Shown in pieces: positions 44,026 through 53,405 of a stretch of DNA of 64,000 bases. The stretch is from Catonella sp963545085 (GTDB lineage Bacteria; Bacillota; Clostridia; Lachnospirales; Lachnospiraceae). The stretch's first letter is position 1; every line of letters starts with the position of its first letter. The notes under the pieces are model-generated. The model searched no databases. It saw only the letters and a program-made list of their open reading frames with translations, and was not told the origin of the DNA. Where the stretch lies: the NCBI GenBank assembly GCA_963545085.1, contig CAUUHV010000002.1, positions 83,563 to 147,562 of the forward strand, in the 5' to 3' direction. The position numbers and the translations under genes are program-made.

Positions 44026-44834
44026 AAAAGTATGCCCATATTTGGCGAAGCTTGGCAGGAATAGCATTAAGTATGCTGATGCTTATTCCGTTTGTAATGA
44101 TTGTATTGAATTCATTTAAAAATAAAAAAGAAGCAGCGCGGATGGGTTTAGAGTTTCCGGAGCAATGGAGTATTATTGAAAATTACAGTACTGTTATGAA
44201 AAACGGAATAGCGCGCGCGTTTGGCAACAGTTGTACGGTAACGTTTTTATCAGTATTCCTGATTATTTTATTTTCCGCTTTGGCGGCCTTTGTATTACAA
44301 CGAAGGAATACGAAGATGAGTAGGAAAATAATCACTTTTTTTGTTATAGGACTTATAATTCCGGGACAGATTATTCCTACCTATATGTTATGTAATTATT
44401 TGAGACTTAAGACATTTTTGGGAGCGGCGGCGGTACTTACGGCAGCAAATTTACCGTTAGGAATATTTTTATACATCGGCGCGTTAAAATCAATTCCGCG
44501 CGCTATTGATGAATCCGCAATCTTAGACGGTTGTGGTACCGTAACACTTTTTTTTAGAGTCATCTTTCAATTATTAAGACCGATGACGGTAACACTTTTC
44601 ATATTAACATTTATGAATATCTGGAATGATTTCGGAACCACAATCTATTTTCTTAATACTTCTGAAAATTATACTTTGCCGCTTACAATCTATAACTTTT
44701 TCAGTACACACAGTTCAGATTGGAATTTAGTGTTCACTGATGTAGTGATAGTTTCGTTTCCGGTACTTATAGTATATTTTTGCGCACAGAAACAGATTAT
44801 GTCAGGAATGACATCAGGCGCGGTAAAGGGGTGA
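44022..44834 (+). CDS. ABC importer permease 2 of the pectin island
   Basis: 270 aa, MalG/UgpE-type subunit, with the EAA loop IDESAILDGCGTVTLFFRVIFQLLRP (about residues 163-187). The ATGA overlap with permease 1 indicates coupled translation. The next gene begins 4 bp after its stop, tying transport to intracellular hydrolysis. Confidence 0.92.
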   Translation: MKKYAHIWRSLAGIALSMLMLIPFVMIVLNSFKNKKEAARMGLEFPEQWSIIENYSTVMKNGIARAFGNSCTVTFLSVFLIILFSALAAFVLQRRNTKMSRKIITFFVIGLIIPGQIIPTYMLCNYLRLKTFLGAAAVLTAANLPLGIFLYIGALKSIPRAIDESAILDGCGTVTLFFRVIFQLLRPMTVTLFILTFMNIWNDFGTTIYFLNTSENYTLPLTIYNFFSTHSSDWNLVFTDVVIVSFPVLIVYFCAQKQIMSGMTSGAVKG

Positions 44835-44838
44835 TGTA

Positions 44839-46233
44839 GTGGAAAAAACACCGTATAAGCGGAGTGAAATTATAGCTAAAGCGGAAGATTGCTGTAAATA
44901 TCGTTTGAGGGGTTCGGATCCTCACAGCGCGCATCCTATAGGGCTGGCGATTTCATCTTACTGGAGATTTTATGCTGACGGCAAGGAGTATCCCGTGTAT
45001 GATACACCGGTAACTCATGGAGGACCGCAGAGTTTTGTTGTTATTCCGCAGGACGCAGTGCATTTTACTGCGGAACCTCTTAACATTATATGGAATGCGA
45101 AGATTTTACCGGAATATGTTAATATCACACCGCAGATAAAGAATAATAAAATTTGTTTTTTGGATGTGAATACCGCGAATTTGTTAATTGAGGTAAATGA
45201 GGGATATTTACATCCTATTGCGATATTTAGGATGGGAACGGTGAATGAACCTGCCTGTAGAAGTGAATCCGATATACTTTATTTTGAGCCGGGAATTCAC
45301 AGGATACGTACATTGGAGTTGAAAAGCGGACAAACAATATTGCTTGCGCCGGGAGCAATTTTGACTCCGATACAACCGGATGAAACGGATACAGTATTAA
45401 CAGAAAATGATTGGGCAGGGAAAAAAAACTATCAGGATTTTATTTTTGCAACCGGACAGAAAAATATTTGTATATGTGGCGCAGGTATTATAGATTTGAC
45501 ATCATTAGATTGGCATGCCCGAAGAAGCATGGTTTTTAGTGACTGTGAGAATATAGAGATTTCCGACGTGATTTTCGTTGGAGCCGCGCATTGGACGCTG
45601 CCATTTTTCGGCTGTAGAAATATACATGTAAATCGGGTAAGGATGTTGGCTTATAGAGAGAATACCGACGGTATTGATATTGTGGATACGGAGGAAGCAC
45701 TGATTGAGTCCTGTTTTATTAGAACAGGGGATGATGCGATTTGCCTTAAAAGCATGGCGATTACAGAAAGAATAGAAACGCATGATATTACGGTACGAAA
45801 ATGTATTATTTGGAATGATAAGGTACGCGCTTTAGGGGTGGCGGGTGAATCTCGCCATGATATTTATAATGCCGTATTTGAAGATTGTGATGTAATACAC
45901 AGTTTAGCGGATTGGACAACAGAGGTGGGGGCATTGGCGATTTATATATGTGACGCGGCAAAGGTTCATCATATTGTATTTCGTAATATTCGAATCAGAC
46001 AAGAAAATAATTATTCTATATGCTGTATGATTACGAGAGATAAATGGTCATCGGATGAACGGGCGGGTCAAATATGTGATATTTTATTTGAAAATATTAA
46101 ACTGCCGAAAAATTACTCTATATATTTAGCGGGATTTTCTGAGAATAATAAAATTAGAAATGTATGTTTTAGGGGAGGTGATTTGGAAAATTATAAACAG
46201 CATATTGAATGTATGGAGTTTGTAGAGTTTTGA
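44839..46233 (+). CDS. Intracellular GH28-family pectin hydrolase
   Basis: 464 aa with no signal peptide, so it acts in the cytoplasm on imported oligosaccharides. The right-handed beta-helix has the GH28 acids in NTDGID (Asp277, Asp280) and GDDAICLK (Asp298, Asp299). The polygalacturonase GHG motif is replaced by LGVAGES (residues 332-338), and no RIK is seen. This fits exo-acting or rhamnogalacturonan-type GH28 members better than classic endo-polygalacturonases. The start is GTG with AAAGGGG before it. The substrate is likely unsubstituted galacturonide or rhamnogalacturonan oligomers. Confidence 0.85.
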   Translation: MEKTPYKRSEIIAKAEDCCKYRLRGSDPHSAHPIGLAISSYWRFYADGKEYPVYDTPVTHGGPQSFVVIPQDAVHFTAEPLNIIWNAKILPEYVNITPQIKNNKICFLDVNTANLLIEVNEGYLHPIAIFRMGTVNEPACRSESDILYFEPGIHRIRTLELKSGQTILLAPGAILTPIQPDETDTVLTENDWAGKKNYQDFIFATGQKNICICGAGIIDLTSLDWHARRSMVFSDCENIEISDVIFVGAAHWTLPFFGCRNIHVNRVRMLAYRENTDGIDIVDTEEALIESCFIRTGDDAICLKSMAITERIETHDITVRKCIIWNDKVRALGVAGESRHDIYNAVFEDCDVIHSLADWTTEVGALAIYICDAAKVHHIVFRNIRIRQENNYSICCMITRDKWSSDERAGQICDILFENIKLPKNYSIYLAGFSENNKIRNVCFRGGDLENYKQHIECMEFVEF

Positions 46234-46256
46234 AACATTATGAGAGGCGGGAAGTT

Positions 46257-48251
46257 ATGAAAAAAATTATAGGAACCATCTGTTTTGGGATATTTATGAT
46301 ATTTGCTTGGACGACATCCGTTTTGGCGACAACAGCTGCTACGAATGAGGACGCCATGCGTCAAAGTGTTTCAGCGCAATATTCCGTAAGAACCGATGAA
46401 CAGGAAATGACAGTATATAATGTCGGTAAAAATGCATGGAATCAGGAAGTGTCATGTTGTCAGATAATAGCTGATGATAAAGTAAATGTAACAGTATCGA
46501 CAGAATTTTCATTTTCAGATGTTACAATTTTACCTCGAAACGCAAAAGTAATATATACAAGAAATGGAAACAGTCTTAACTTTATGCTGCAAAGTCCGCA
46601 AAATGTTACGCTTATTTTTGATAACAATTTTCAGGGAAAAGCATTACATATTTTTACGCAAAAACCTGAAGTGAAAAAACCGAAAGCAACGGATAAAGAC
46701 GTAATATATTTCGCCAAAGGGTATTATGATTATTCCTCGCAGACTCCGTTAAAAGTGGAGAGCGGTAAAACTCTTTATCTGGAGGAGGGGGCTGTACTCA
46801 GGGGGCGTGTGGTAGTATCGGACGCCTCGGACGTGACGATTTGCGGGCAGGGAATCATACTGAATGATTTTACTACAAATGATGGATACGACAGTGTCGC
46901 TCTGGCAATCAAAAATAGCGGCAATGTAAAAATCAGAGATATTACCATATTGCGAAATTCCAAGGCATGGAGTGCTTTTATGTGGAAATCACATAATGTA
47001 TCCGTAGAAGGAGTAAAAATAATAAATCCGCAATATGCAAGCTCTGACGGCTTTGATATCGCGAATTGTCACGATGTACTGTTTGATAATATGTTTATTC
47101 GCTCCTGTGATGACAGTATCGCCATTAAAGGAACAGGAAATAACGGATATAACCATCTTGATGATCCGTCACAGGCGCTTGCGAACTACAATATTACGAT
47201 TCGGAATATGCAGGTTTGGAGCGATGCTAATAATGCTTTAGGCATTGGAGCGGAAACAAATGCGGCATACTATGATAATATAATATTTAAGAATATAGAT
47301 ATTTTGTATAATTATGATGACTACACATATCCGGATAAATTGACAGACAGATCGGCTTTAAATATCTGTGCGCTTAATGCTACTAATATTACTAATGTTA
47401 TATATGAAGATATTCGGATTGAAAAAGCAAAAAGGCTAATCTCGATTACGATGCCTGACAGCTTTTGGTTTGGGAGCCTGCAGGGAAATTGGAACTGGAA
47501 CGGCAGGATATCCGGAATCACTTATCGTAATATTGTTTCATACTCGGACGGAAGTAATGAAATTCAACTGTTGGGAAGAGACGAAGTCCATACTATATCA
47601 AATATAACATTTGATAATGTGGAAATTGATGGAAAAAGGCTTAATTTAGACAGCATGCTTATGAAAGTTAATAAATATACAAAAGAAGTTAAAAATATAC
47701 TGAGCGATAATACTGATAAAATGAAGGACGGACCGTTTGGAAGCAATGTACATAAGATATCGGAAGAGTATTCAAGTGATAAGCAAGGAATCAACGGGTG
47801 GTATTATCGTACATGGACAAAAGGAGAGGGCAATGCGGATATGAGGTGGAACAGTGACGGAAGCGCTCATTGGCGCGGGGCACATAGCTATGACGCGATT
47901 TGGATGTATAACGGTATATTATATATGCATCCGGATACGAATCAGACAATGTTGGAATGGAAGACATCTCATAAAGGTAATATTCAAATAAGCGGTAATG
48001 TTAGAAAATATGACACTCTCGGTGGAGACGGAGTGACGGTAAGTATCTGGAAAAATGATACGTTAATCTGGCCTCAAAGCGGTTGGATCAAGGTTGAATA
48101 TAATGATAATTCGGGTTTGAATCATGACTTTGAGGTTAATGTTGAAAAAGGGGATATAATTTCATTTAGAGTTGATGAAGGGAATAATAACGCATATGAT
48201 ACAACAATCTGGAGTCCGGCTGTCGTATACAATTCCTACAAAGAATATTAG
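46257..48251 (+). CDS. Secreted GH28-family hydrolase with C-terminal beta-sandwich domain
   Basis: 664 aa. A signal peptide (residues 1-24, VLA-TT) exports it. The beta-helix catalytic part holds DASDVTICGQGIILND and the GH28-like acids in SSDGFDI (Asp264, Asp267) and SCDDSIAIKG (Asp285, Asp286). Again GHG is absent (LGIGAETNA). After about residue 510 a beta-rich module (YDAIWMYNGILYMHPD ... VSIWKNDTLIWPQSG) resembles a carbohydrate-binding jelly roll. It probably cuts pectin outside the cell. The ATG at 46257 is chosen by the signal peptide and GAGGCGGG upstream. Confidence 0.85.
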   Translation: MKKIIGTICFGIFMIFAWTTSVLATTAATNEDAMRQSVSAQYSVRTDEQEMTVYNVGKNAWNQEVSCCQIIADDKVNVTVSTEFSFSDVTILPRNAKVIYTRNGNSLNFMLQSPQNVTLIFDNNFQGKALHIFTQKPEVKKPKATDKDVIYFAKGYYDYSSQTPLKVESGKTLYLEEGAVLRGRVVVSDASDVTICGQGIILNDFTTNDGYDSVALAIKNSGNVKIRDITILRNSKAWSAFMWKSHNVSVEGVKIINPQYASSDGFDIANCHDVLFDNMFIRSCDDSIAIKGTGNNGYNHLDDPSQALANYNITIRNMQVWSDANNALGIGAETNAAYYDNIIFKNIDILYNYDDYTYPDKLTDRSALNICALNATNITNVIYEDIRIEKAKRLISITMPDSFWFGSLQGNWNWNGRISGITYRNIVSYSDGSNEIQLLGRDEVHTISNITFDNVEIDGKRLNLDSMLMKVNKYTKEVKNILSDNTDKMKDGPFGSNVHKISEEYSSDKQGINGWYYRTWTKGEGNADMRWNSDGSAHWRGAHSYDAIWMYNGILYMHPDTNQTMLEWKTSHKGNIQISGNVRKYDTLGGDGVTVSIWKNDTLIWPQSGWIKVEYNDNSGLNHDFEVNVEKGDIISFRVDEGNNNAYDTTIWSPAVVYNSYKEY

Positions 48252-49095
48252 AATACGGGATCCTTTTATTGTGGCGGATAAAAAGACGGAACAATATTTT
48301 TTATTCGGAACAACTGATTCAGATCCGTGGAACGGTATTGGAGAGGGATTTCGAGTTTATCGGAGCAAAGATTTAGAAGAATGGATAGATGAAGGATATG
48401 CGTTCAAGGCACCCCCAAATTTTTGGGCAAATAAAAATTTTTGGGCACCTGAGGTGCATGAGTATAATGGAGCATGGTATTTAATCGCAAGTTTTTATGC
48501 GGAAGGAAAGCATAGAGGAGTACAGATTTTTCGTTCAGATGACATAATAGGACCCTATCATGCCGTTTCAGAAAAGCCGGTTACTCCTTTGGATTGGGAC
48601 TGTCTTGACGGGACTTTATATGTAGAGGAAAATATACCGTGGCTGATATTTTCACATGAATGGACACAAATTCATGATGGAGCAATATGTGCGGTGGAAT
48701 TGACGAAGGATTTAACAAAGACCAATGGAGAACCTATAGTATTGTTTCATGCTTCAGATGCGCCGTGGAGCATAGCGGATACAGGAGATGAAGTTCGCGG
48801 AGAAGGGAAAAACTATGTTACGGACGGACCGTTTTTATTTCAAAATAATGGCTCATTAAAAATGTTGTGGTCCAGTTTTGCGCATAACGGTTACGTATTG
48901 GGGATAGCGCAAAGTCTTAGTGGAAAAGTATGCGGACCTTGGACACAGACTGCAAAACCGGTCTATTCCTTTGGAGGACACGGTATGATTTTTAAGGATT
49001 TTACAGGAAAACATTTGTTGTCGGTCCATTCTCCCAATACATCGGGTTTGGAAAGATTAAAGTTGCTTGATTGGAGCTCAATAGCCATAATCTGA
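48196..49095 (+). CDS. GH43-family glycosidase (arabinosidase/xylosidase type)
   Basis: 299 aa, no signal peptide. The five-bladed propeller family marks are NIRIRDPFIV (catalytic base Asp), NFWAPEVHEYNGAWYL, LDGTLYVEENIPWLIFSHEW and VTDGPFLFQNNG, with GGHGMIF near the end. It likely removes arabinose or a related side-chain sugar from pectic oligomers in the cytoplasm. The start is uncertain: ATG 48196 gives a sensible N-terminus but its AAGGG is 13 nt away; ATG 48175 or TTG 48172 are in frame. It overlaps the end of the GH28 gene. Confidence 0.82.
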   Translation: MIQQSGVRLSYTIPTKNIRIRDPFIVADKKTEQYFLFGTTDSDPWNGIGEGFRVYRSKDLEEWIDEGYAFKAPPNFWANKNFWAPEVHEYNGAWYLIASFYAEGKHRGVQIFRSDDIIGPYHAVSEKPVTPLDWDCLDGTLYVEENIPWLIFSHEWTQIHDGAICAVELTKDLTKTNGEPIVLFHASDAPWSIADTGDEVRGEGKNYVTDGPFLFQNNGSLKMLWSSFAHNGYVLGIAQSLSGKVCGPWTQTAKPVYSFGGHGMIFKDFTGKHLLSVHSPNTSGLERLKLLDWSSIAII

Positions 49096-49109
49096 AATTA
49101 TGGCTATTG
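49079..49109 (+). terminator. Hairpin over the GH43 stop codon
   Basis: A 13-bp perfect stem (49079-49091 with 49097-49109) with a 5-nt loop that includes the stop codon. A-rich rather than U-rich sequence follows, so it may stabilise the mRNA end rather than terminate. Confidence 0.55.
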
Positions 49110-49432
49110 AAAAATAAACTATGCCGTTACGGTACATCGGTTACTGATATTTGCACGGTTTTAAAGCTTGTTGTGTTATAGAAAAAATGAAACTGTGCAG
49201 AGAGTGTGAAAAAGCATATAAAATAATTATCAACATGGAGCTGTCTTTTGATGAATAAAATTTCGTTAAAAGACAGCTTGTTGAGTATGTATCATTCATT
49301 CAAATACAATTTTAAAGAAAATCTGTAACAGGTTTCCGCCGTCAATGACGACGGCTTTCAACAGCCGACGCCAGAGCAAGTATAATTTTTAATTAGACGC
49401 AGGTAAAGCATGAAATGTTTTAATAATATTTC
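49110..49432. other. Gene-free right flank of the pectin island
   Basis: No gene is seen. It holds a hairpin with an 11-bp perfect stem (49239-49249 with 49268-49278) plus a flanking CAACA/TGTTG pair, then TGTATCATT at 49288-49296, the inverse of the AATGATACA that ends the left-hand repeats. A small GC hairpin (GCCGTC/GACGGC, near 49340-49357) follows. Confidence 0.5.
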
Positions 49433-50989
49433 TCACAGCACCTTTGTTGTCCACTTTGATAAATCCCATATATCCGTAGCGAAATCCGTATAAAAATCAG
49501 GTTCATGGCAGACCATTAGAATGCTGCCCTTGTAGGCGGTGAGGGCTCTTTTAAGCTCGTCTTTCGCGTCGGCATCAAGGTGATTGGTCGGCTCGTCGAG
49601 GATAAGAACGTTACTTTTTCGGTTTATGAGCTTGCAAAGTCTTACTTTTGCCTGCTCGCCGCCGCTAAGTACCATCACCTTACTTTCTATATGTTTTGTG
49701 GTAAGTCCGCATTTGCTGAGAGCGGAGCGGACTTCATATTGGGTAAAGCCCGGAAATTCCTCCCAGATTTCATTTAAACAGGTATTGCGTCCGTCGCCGC
49801 TCATTTCCTGTTCGAAGTAGCCGAGTTCAAGGGAATCGCCTAAAGATACATTGCCGGAAAAAGCAGGAATAAGTCCCATGATACTCTTTAAAAGAGTGGT
49901 TTTTCCTATTCCGTTCGCGCCTTCTATAACCACCTTCTGACCTCTTTCCATATATAGGTTCATAGGTTTGCTTAAAGGGTCGCCGTATCCTATTACAAGC
50001 TCTTTAGCTTCCAAAATCATCTTTCCGCTTGTTCCGGCTTCAAGGAAATTAAAAACAGGTTTAGGTTTTTCCGAAGCAAGCTCTATCATTTCCATTTTAT
50101 CCAATTTTTTCTGCCTTGACATAGCCATGTTTCTGGTAGATACTCTTGCCTTATTCCTTGCAACGAAGTCCTTAAGCTCCGCTATCTCCTTTTGCTGCTT
50201 ATTGTAAGCGGCTTCCTGTTGAGCTTTTTGCATTTCATAGACCGAAAGGAAATTATCATAATCACCCACATAGCGTTTAAGCTCCTGATTGTTCATGTGA
50301 TAAATTATATTTATTACACTGTTTAAAAAAGGTATATCATGGCTTATCAGTATGAATGCGTTTTCATAGTTCTGTAAATATCTTTTCAGCCACTCGATAT
50401 GCTCCCTGTCAAGGTAGTTTGTAGGCTCATCAAGCAGCAGTATGTCCGGCTTTTCAAGAAGGAGCTTCGCAAGCAGAATTTTTGTGCGCTGTCCTCCCGA
50501 AAGCTCATCAACTTTTCTTTCGAGCCCGATGTCGGTAAGTCCGAGCGCTGCAGCCACTTCCTCCACCTTCGCGTCAATCATATAAAAATCGTGCATGGTT
50601 AAAAGATCCTGAAGCGTGCCGGTTTCCTCCATGAGCTTCTCCATTTTATCGGGGTCGGCATCTCCCATTTCATCGTAGGCGGCATTAAGCCTTTTTTCAA
50701 GCTCAAATAAGGAATCAAAGGCGGAGCTTAAAACCTCTCTTATGGTTTTGCCGGCAGTTAAAGAGGAATGCTGATCCATATATCCGGCATGGCAGTTTTT
50801 AGCCCATTCCACTTTACCGGCGTCCGGCATCTGTTTTCCCGTTATTATATTCATGAAGGTGGATTTACCCTCTCCGTTCGCGCCGACAAGTCCTATATGC
50901 TCACCGGCAAGAAGTCTGAAGGAAACGTCATTAAAAATAGCTCTGTCTCCGAAACCGTGGCTCAGATGCTCTACATTTAAAATACTCAT
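49433..50989 (-). CDS. ABC-F family ATPase (YkpA/YbiT-like)
   Basis: 518 aa with two ABC domains and no membrane segments. Domain 1 has Walker A GANGEGKST and LSGGQRTKILLAKLLLEKPD then LLLDEPTNYLD. Domain 2 has GANGIGKTT and LSGGEQAKVRLCKL then LILDEPTNHLD. A charged linker (about residues 245-310) joins them. ABC-F proteins bind the ribosome and act on translation; some give antibiotic resistance, but the overall form here is that of the housekeeping YkpA/YbiT type. Codon use is native. Confidence 0.92.
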   Translation of the reverse strand: MSILNVEHLSHGFGDRAIFNDVSFRLLAGEHIGLVGANGEGKSTFMNIITGKQMPDAGKVEWAKNCHAGYMDQHSSLTAGKTIREVLSSAFDSLFELEKRLNAAYDEMGDADPDKMEKLMEETGTLQDLLTMHDFYMIDAKVEEVAAALGLTDIGLERKVDELSGGQRTKILLAKLLLEKPDILLLDEPTNYLDREHIEWLKRYLQNYENAFILISHDIPFLNSVINIIYHMNNQELKRYVGDYDNFLSVYEMQKAQQEAAYNKQQKEIAELKDFVARNKARVSTRNMAMSRQKKLDKMEMIELASEKPKPVFNFLEAGTSGKMILEAKELVIGYGDPLSKPMNLYMERGQKVVIEGANGIGKTTLLKSIMGLIPAFSGNVSLGDSLELGYFEQEMSGDGRNTCLNEIWEEFPGFTQYEVRSALSKCGLTTKHIESKVMVLSGGEQAKVRLCKLINRKSNVLILDEPTNHLDADAKDELKRALTAYKGSILMVCHEPDFYTDFATDIWDLSKWTTKVL

Positions 50990-51020
50990 AAAATTTCTCC
51001 GAAGTTGTCTTTATGTTTTA

Positions 51021-51048
51021 ATAATAGCATTACATAAATATATATGAA
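51021..51048 (-). promoter_or_regulatory. Putative promoter of the ABC-F gene
   Basis: On the minus strand TTCATA (51048-51043), a 16-nt spacer and TATTAT (51026-51021) preceded by TGC, an extended -10. The remainder of the 218-bp gap to 51207 shows nothing I recognise. Confidence 0.5.
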
Positions 51049-51207
51049 TATGCGCGGAAATGCAAATATTCGCGAAACAGGAAATAATACGCCGGTCGGC
51101 AGATTTAAGGAATCATTATAATGAAATTTTAAAACAGTGCCGCAAGGGGAAACCTTAATTATTACGGTGAGCGGTAGGAGTGATACTGTATCTCTTGTAC
51201 GAAGAAG

Positions 51208-52086
51208 CTATCTTTCTCTTATATCCACGGCGATTGTCTTAAATTCTTTAGGTGACATGCCGAATTCTTTTTTGAAGGCGCGATAGAAACTTGAGTAGTC
51301 ACCGAAGCCGAAGTCTGAGAATACGGCGGTGATGTCGGTACCGGAAGCAATGGAAGCTTTGCAGAGGGACAGGCGTTTTTTGAGGACATATCTATGGACG
51401 GAAAGCCCGATTTGCTTTTTAAATACATGAGCGATATGGTACTTGCTGACATAAAAGGCATCGGCTATGGCAGTTAAAGAAATGTCTTCATAGATATGGC
51501 TTTCAATATAATTTAAAATATTTTGATACAGAGAATTTTCTTCTTTGGAAACAGACGGATTTTCAGCCTCATATACCATCCTTGAAAGGGTCATAATCAG
51601 GTCGTTGGCACGGACCGATATCATAGTGCTTTGCCCGAAACGGCGGATATGCAGTTCTTCAAGGAGAGAAATAAGTTTTGTCTGGATAGTGTTAAAAGAA
51701 AGCACGTCAAAATGGTAAATATATTTGCGAGAAGTATAGGCATGTTGAAAAAGATAGCCAAAATCGGATGATAATTTTAAAAGGTCGTTACAAAATCTTT
51801 CACTTATCCAAAAAACGAAACGCTGATAAGGCACATTTTCATTTTTTATAATCGGGTGGTGTTTTGTTCCGGGCGGAATAAGGATAATGTCGCCGGATAC
51901 AAGAGGGTATTCGGTACCGTTTATATTTATTGCAACATTTCCTTTTATAAAAAAATAAAATTCATAGTAGTCATGGGTATGATTTTTAACATTTCTGATA
52001 TTTGTATCGGAATAGTAGAAGATTTCAAAGTCTTTTGCCAGCATATACTGGCGGGAGTTAAATACGGTACGCAGGTTTTTGTTCAT
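51208..52086 (-). CDS. AraC-family regulator, probable controller of the hexuronate operon
   Basis: 292 aa. A cupin sensor domain comes first (HTHDYYEFYFFIKGNVAININGTEYPLVSGDIILIPPGTKH, about residues 37-78). An AraC double HTH follows (about 190-290: YEDISLTAIADAFYVSKYHIAHVFKKQIGLS and SDFGFGDYSSFYRAFKKEFGMSPKEFK). Divergence from uxuA with a shared 166-bp gap points to control of the uxu genes, probably by an intermediate of uronate breakdown. The start is the ATG with AGAAAGG upstream; a GTG three codons earlier is possible. Confidence 0.9.
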   Translation of the reverse strand: MNKNLRTVFNSRQYMLAKDFEIFYYSDTNIRNVKNHTHDYYEFYFFIKGNVAININGTEYPLVSGDIILIPPGTKHHPIIKNENVPYQRFVFWISERFCNDLLKLSSDFGYLFQHAYTSRKYIYHFDVLSFNTIQTKLISLLEELHIRRFGQSTMISVRANDLIMTLSRMVYEAENPSVSKEENSLYQNILNYIESHIYEDISLTAIADAFYVSKYHIAHVFKKQIGLSVHRYVLKKRLSLCKASIASGTDITAVFSDFGFGDYSSFYRAFKKEFGMSPKEFKTIAVDIRER

Positions 52087-52145
52087 TTTAAACACCTTTC
52101 TTTTAAAAAAATCGGCATTTTCATCTTAAACAACAACTTTTGCAA

Positions 52146-52195
52146 TGTCAATAACAATCTTGTCAATGGCAAATAATGATAAAGAGCCTTATACT
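52146..52195 (+). promoter_or_regulatory. Candidate operator/promoter of uxuA
   Basis: Direct repeats TGTCAAT at 52146-52152 and 52161-52167 (15 bp apart) precede a TATACT at 52190-52195 with only a weak -35 (TGGCAA, 17-nt spacer). A weak -35 with upstream direct repeats is typical of AraC-activated promoters. Confidence 0.4.
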
Positions 52196-52252
52196 CTGAT
52201 TATATGAACGATAAGGACACATATAACATTTTTCAATTAAGGGGTATTTAAT

Positions 52253-53329
52253 ATGGAAATGACGTTAAGATGGTACGGCTCAAAGCACGATACGGTTACT
52301 TTAAAGCAGATAAGACAGATTCCGGGGGTTACAGGCGTTATTACAACCCTTTATGACACAAAGCCGGGAGAAGTTTGGACGAGAGAGGCTATAAGAGCTA
52401 TGAAGGAGGAGGTTGAGGCTTCAGGACTTCATATATCCGGCATAGAGAGTGTAAATGTGCATGAGGCTATTAAAACGGGCTCTGCCGACAGAGATATGTA
52501 TATAGAAAATTATATAAAATGTCTTGAAAATTTAGGAGAAGAAGATATTCATCTTGTTTGCTATAATTTCATGCCGGTATTCGACTGGACAAGAACGGAG
52601 CTTGCAAGAATGAGAGCGGACGGCTCGACAGTACTTGCTTATACGCAGGAAGCTGTAGATAAACTTGATCCCGAGAAAATGTTTGAGTCAATCGCCGGCG
52701 ATATGAACGGTACGGTTATGCCGGGTTGGGAGCCTGACAGACTTGAGAGAGTTAAAGAACTTTTTGCTATGTATAAGGATATTGATGATGAAAAGCTTTT
52801 TGAAAATCTGAAATATTTTCTGGAAAAGATTATGCCTGTATGTGACAGGTATGATATTAACATGGCTATTCATCCTGATGATCCGGCATGGAGCGTATTC
52901 GGACTTCCAAGAATAATTATAAATAAGGCGAATATTTTAAAAATGATGAAGATGGTTGACAATCCGCATAACGGAGTTACCTTCTGCTCAGGCTCATACG
53001 GTACGAATCTGGAAAATGATTTGCCTGATATGATACGCTCGCTTAAAGGCAGAATTCATTTTGCCCATGTAAGAAATCTTAAGTTTAACAGTCCGACCGA
53101 TTTTGAAGAAGCCGCACATCTGTCTTCTGACGGCAACTTCGATATGTATGAGATTATGAAGGCTCTATATGATATAGGTTTTGACGGCCCTATAAGACCG
53201 GATCACGGCAGAATGATTTGGGATGAGGTGGCTATGCCGGGCTACGGCTTATACGACAGAGCACTTGGTGCAACCTATCTGAACGGACTCAGAGAGGCTA
53301 TAGAGAAGAGTCACGAAAGAGGGATATAA
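52253..53329 (+). CDS. uxuA: Mannonate dehydratase
   Basis: Dehydrates D-mannonate to 2-keto-3-deoxygluconate (KDG). 358 aa, the short UxuA form. It starts MTLRWYGSKHDTVTLKQIRQIPGVTGVITTLYD, a hallmark of the family, with VHEAIKTGSADRD, CYNFMPVFDWTRTEL, IHPDDPAW and CSGSYGTN later (metal and substrate sites in the TIM barrel). The ribosome site AAGGGG is upstream. It is the first gene of the hexuronate operon. Confidence 0.96.
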   Translation: MEMTLRWYGSKHDTVTLKQIRQIPGVTGVITTLYDTKPGEVWTREAIRAMKEEVEASGLHISGIESVNVHEAIKTGSADRDMYIENYIKCLENLGEEDIHLVCYNFMPVFDWTRTELARMRADGSTVLAYTQEAVDKLDPEKMFESIAGDMNGTVMPGWEPDRLERVKELFAMYKDIDDEKLFENLKYFLEKIMPVCDRYDINMAIHPDDPAWSVFGLPRIIINKANILKMMKMVDNPHNGVTFCSGSYGTNLENDLPDMIRSLKGRIHFAHVRNLKFNSPTDFEEAAHLSSDGNFDMYEIMKALYDIGFDGPIRPDHGRMIWDEVAMPGYGLYDRALGATYLNGLREAIEKSHERGI

Positions 53330-53405
53330 CGCGGAGATACTGAGTTCACTCTTTAATCGGTCCGTGACATAAGTTTATCTACCATAGACAGAAAGAAGGA
53401 AATTT

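Noticed and set aside
36242..49296. Integrative element with integrase and attachment sites
   Set aside because: No integrase, transposase, tRNA gene or long flanking direct repeat is present. The island is called foreign on codon usage only.
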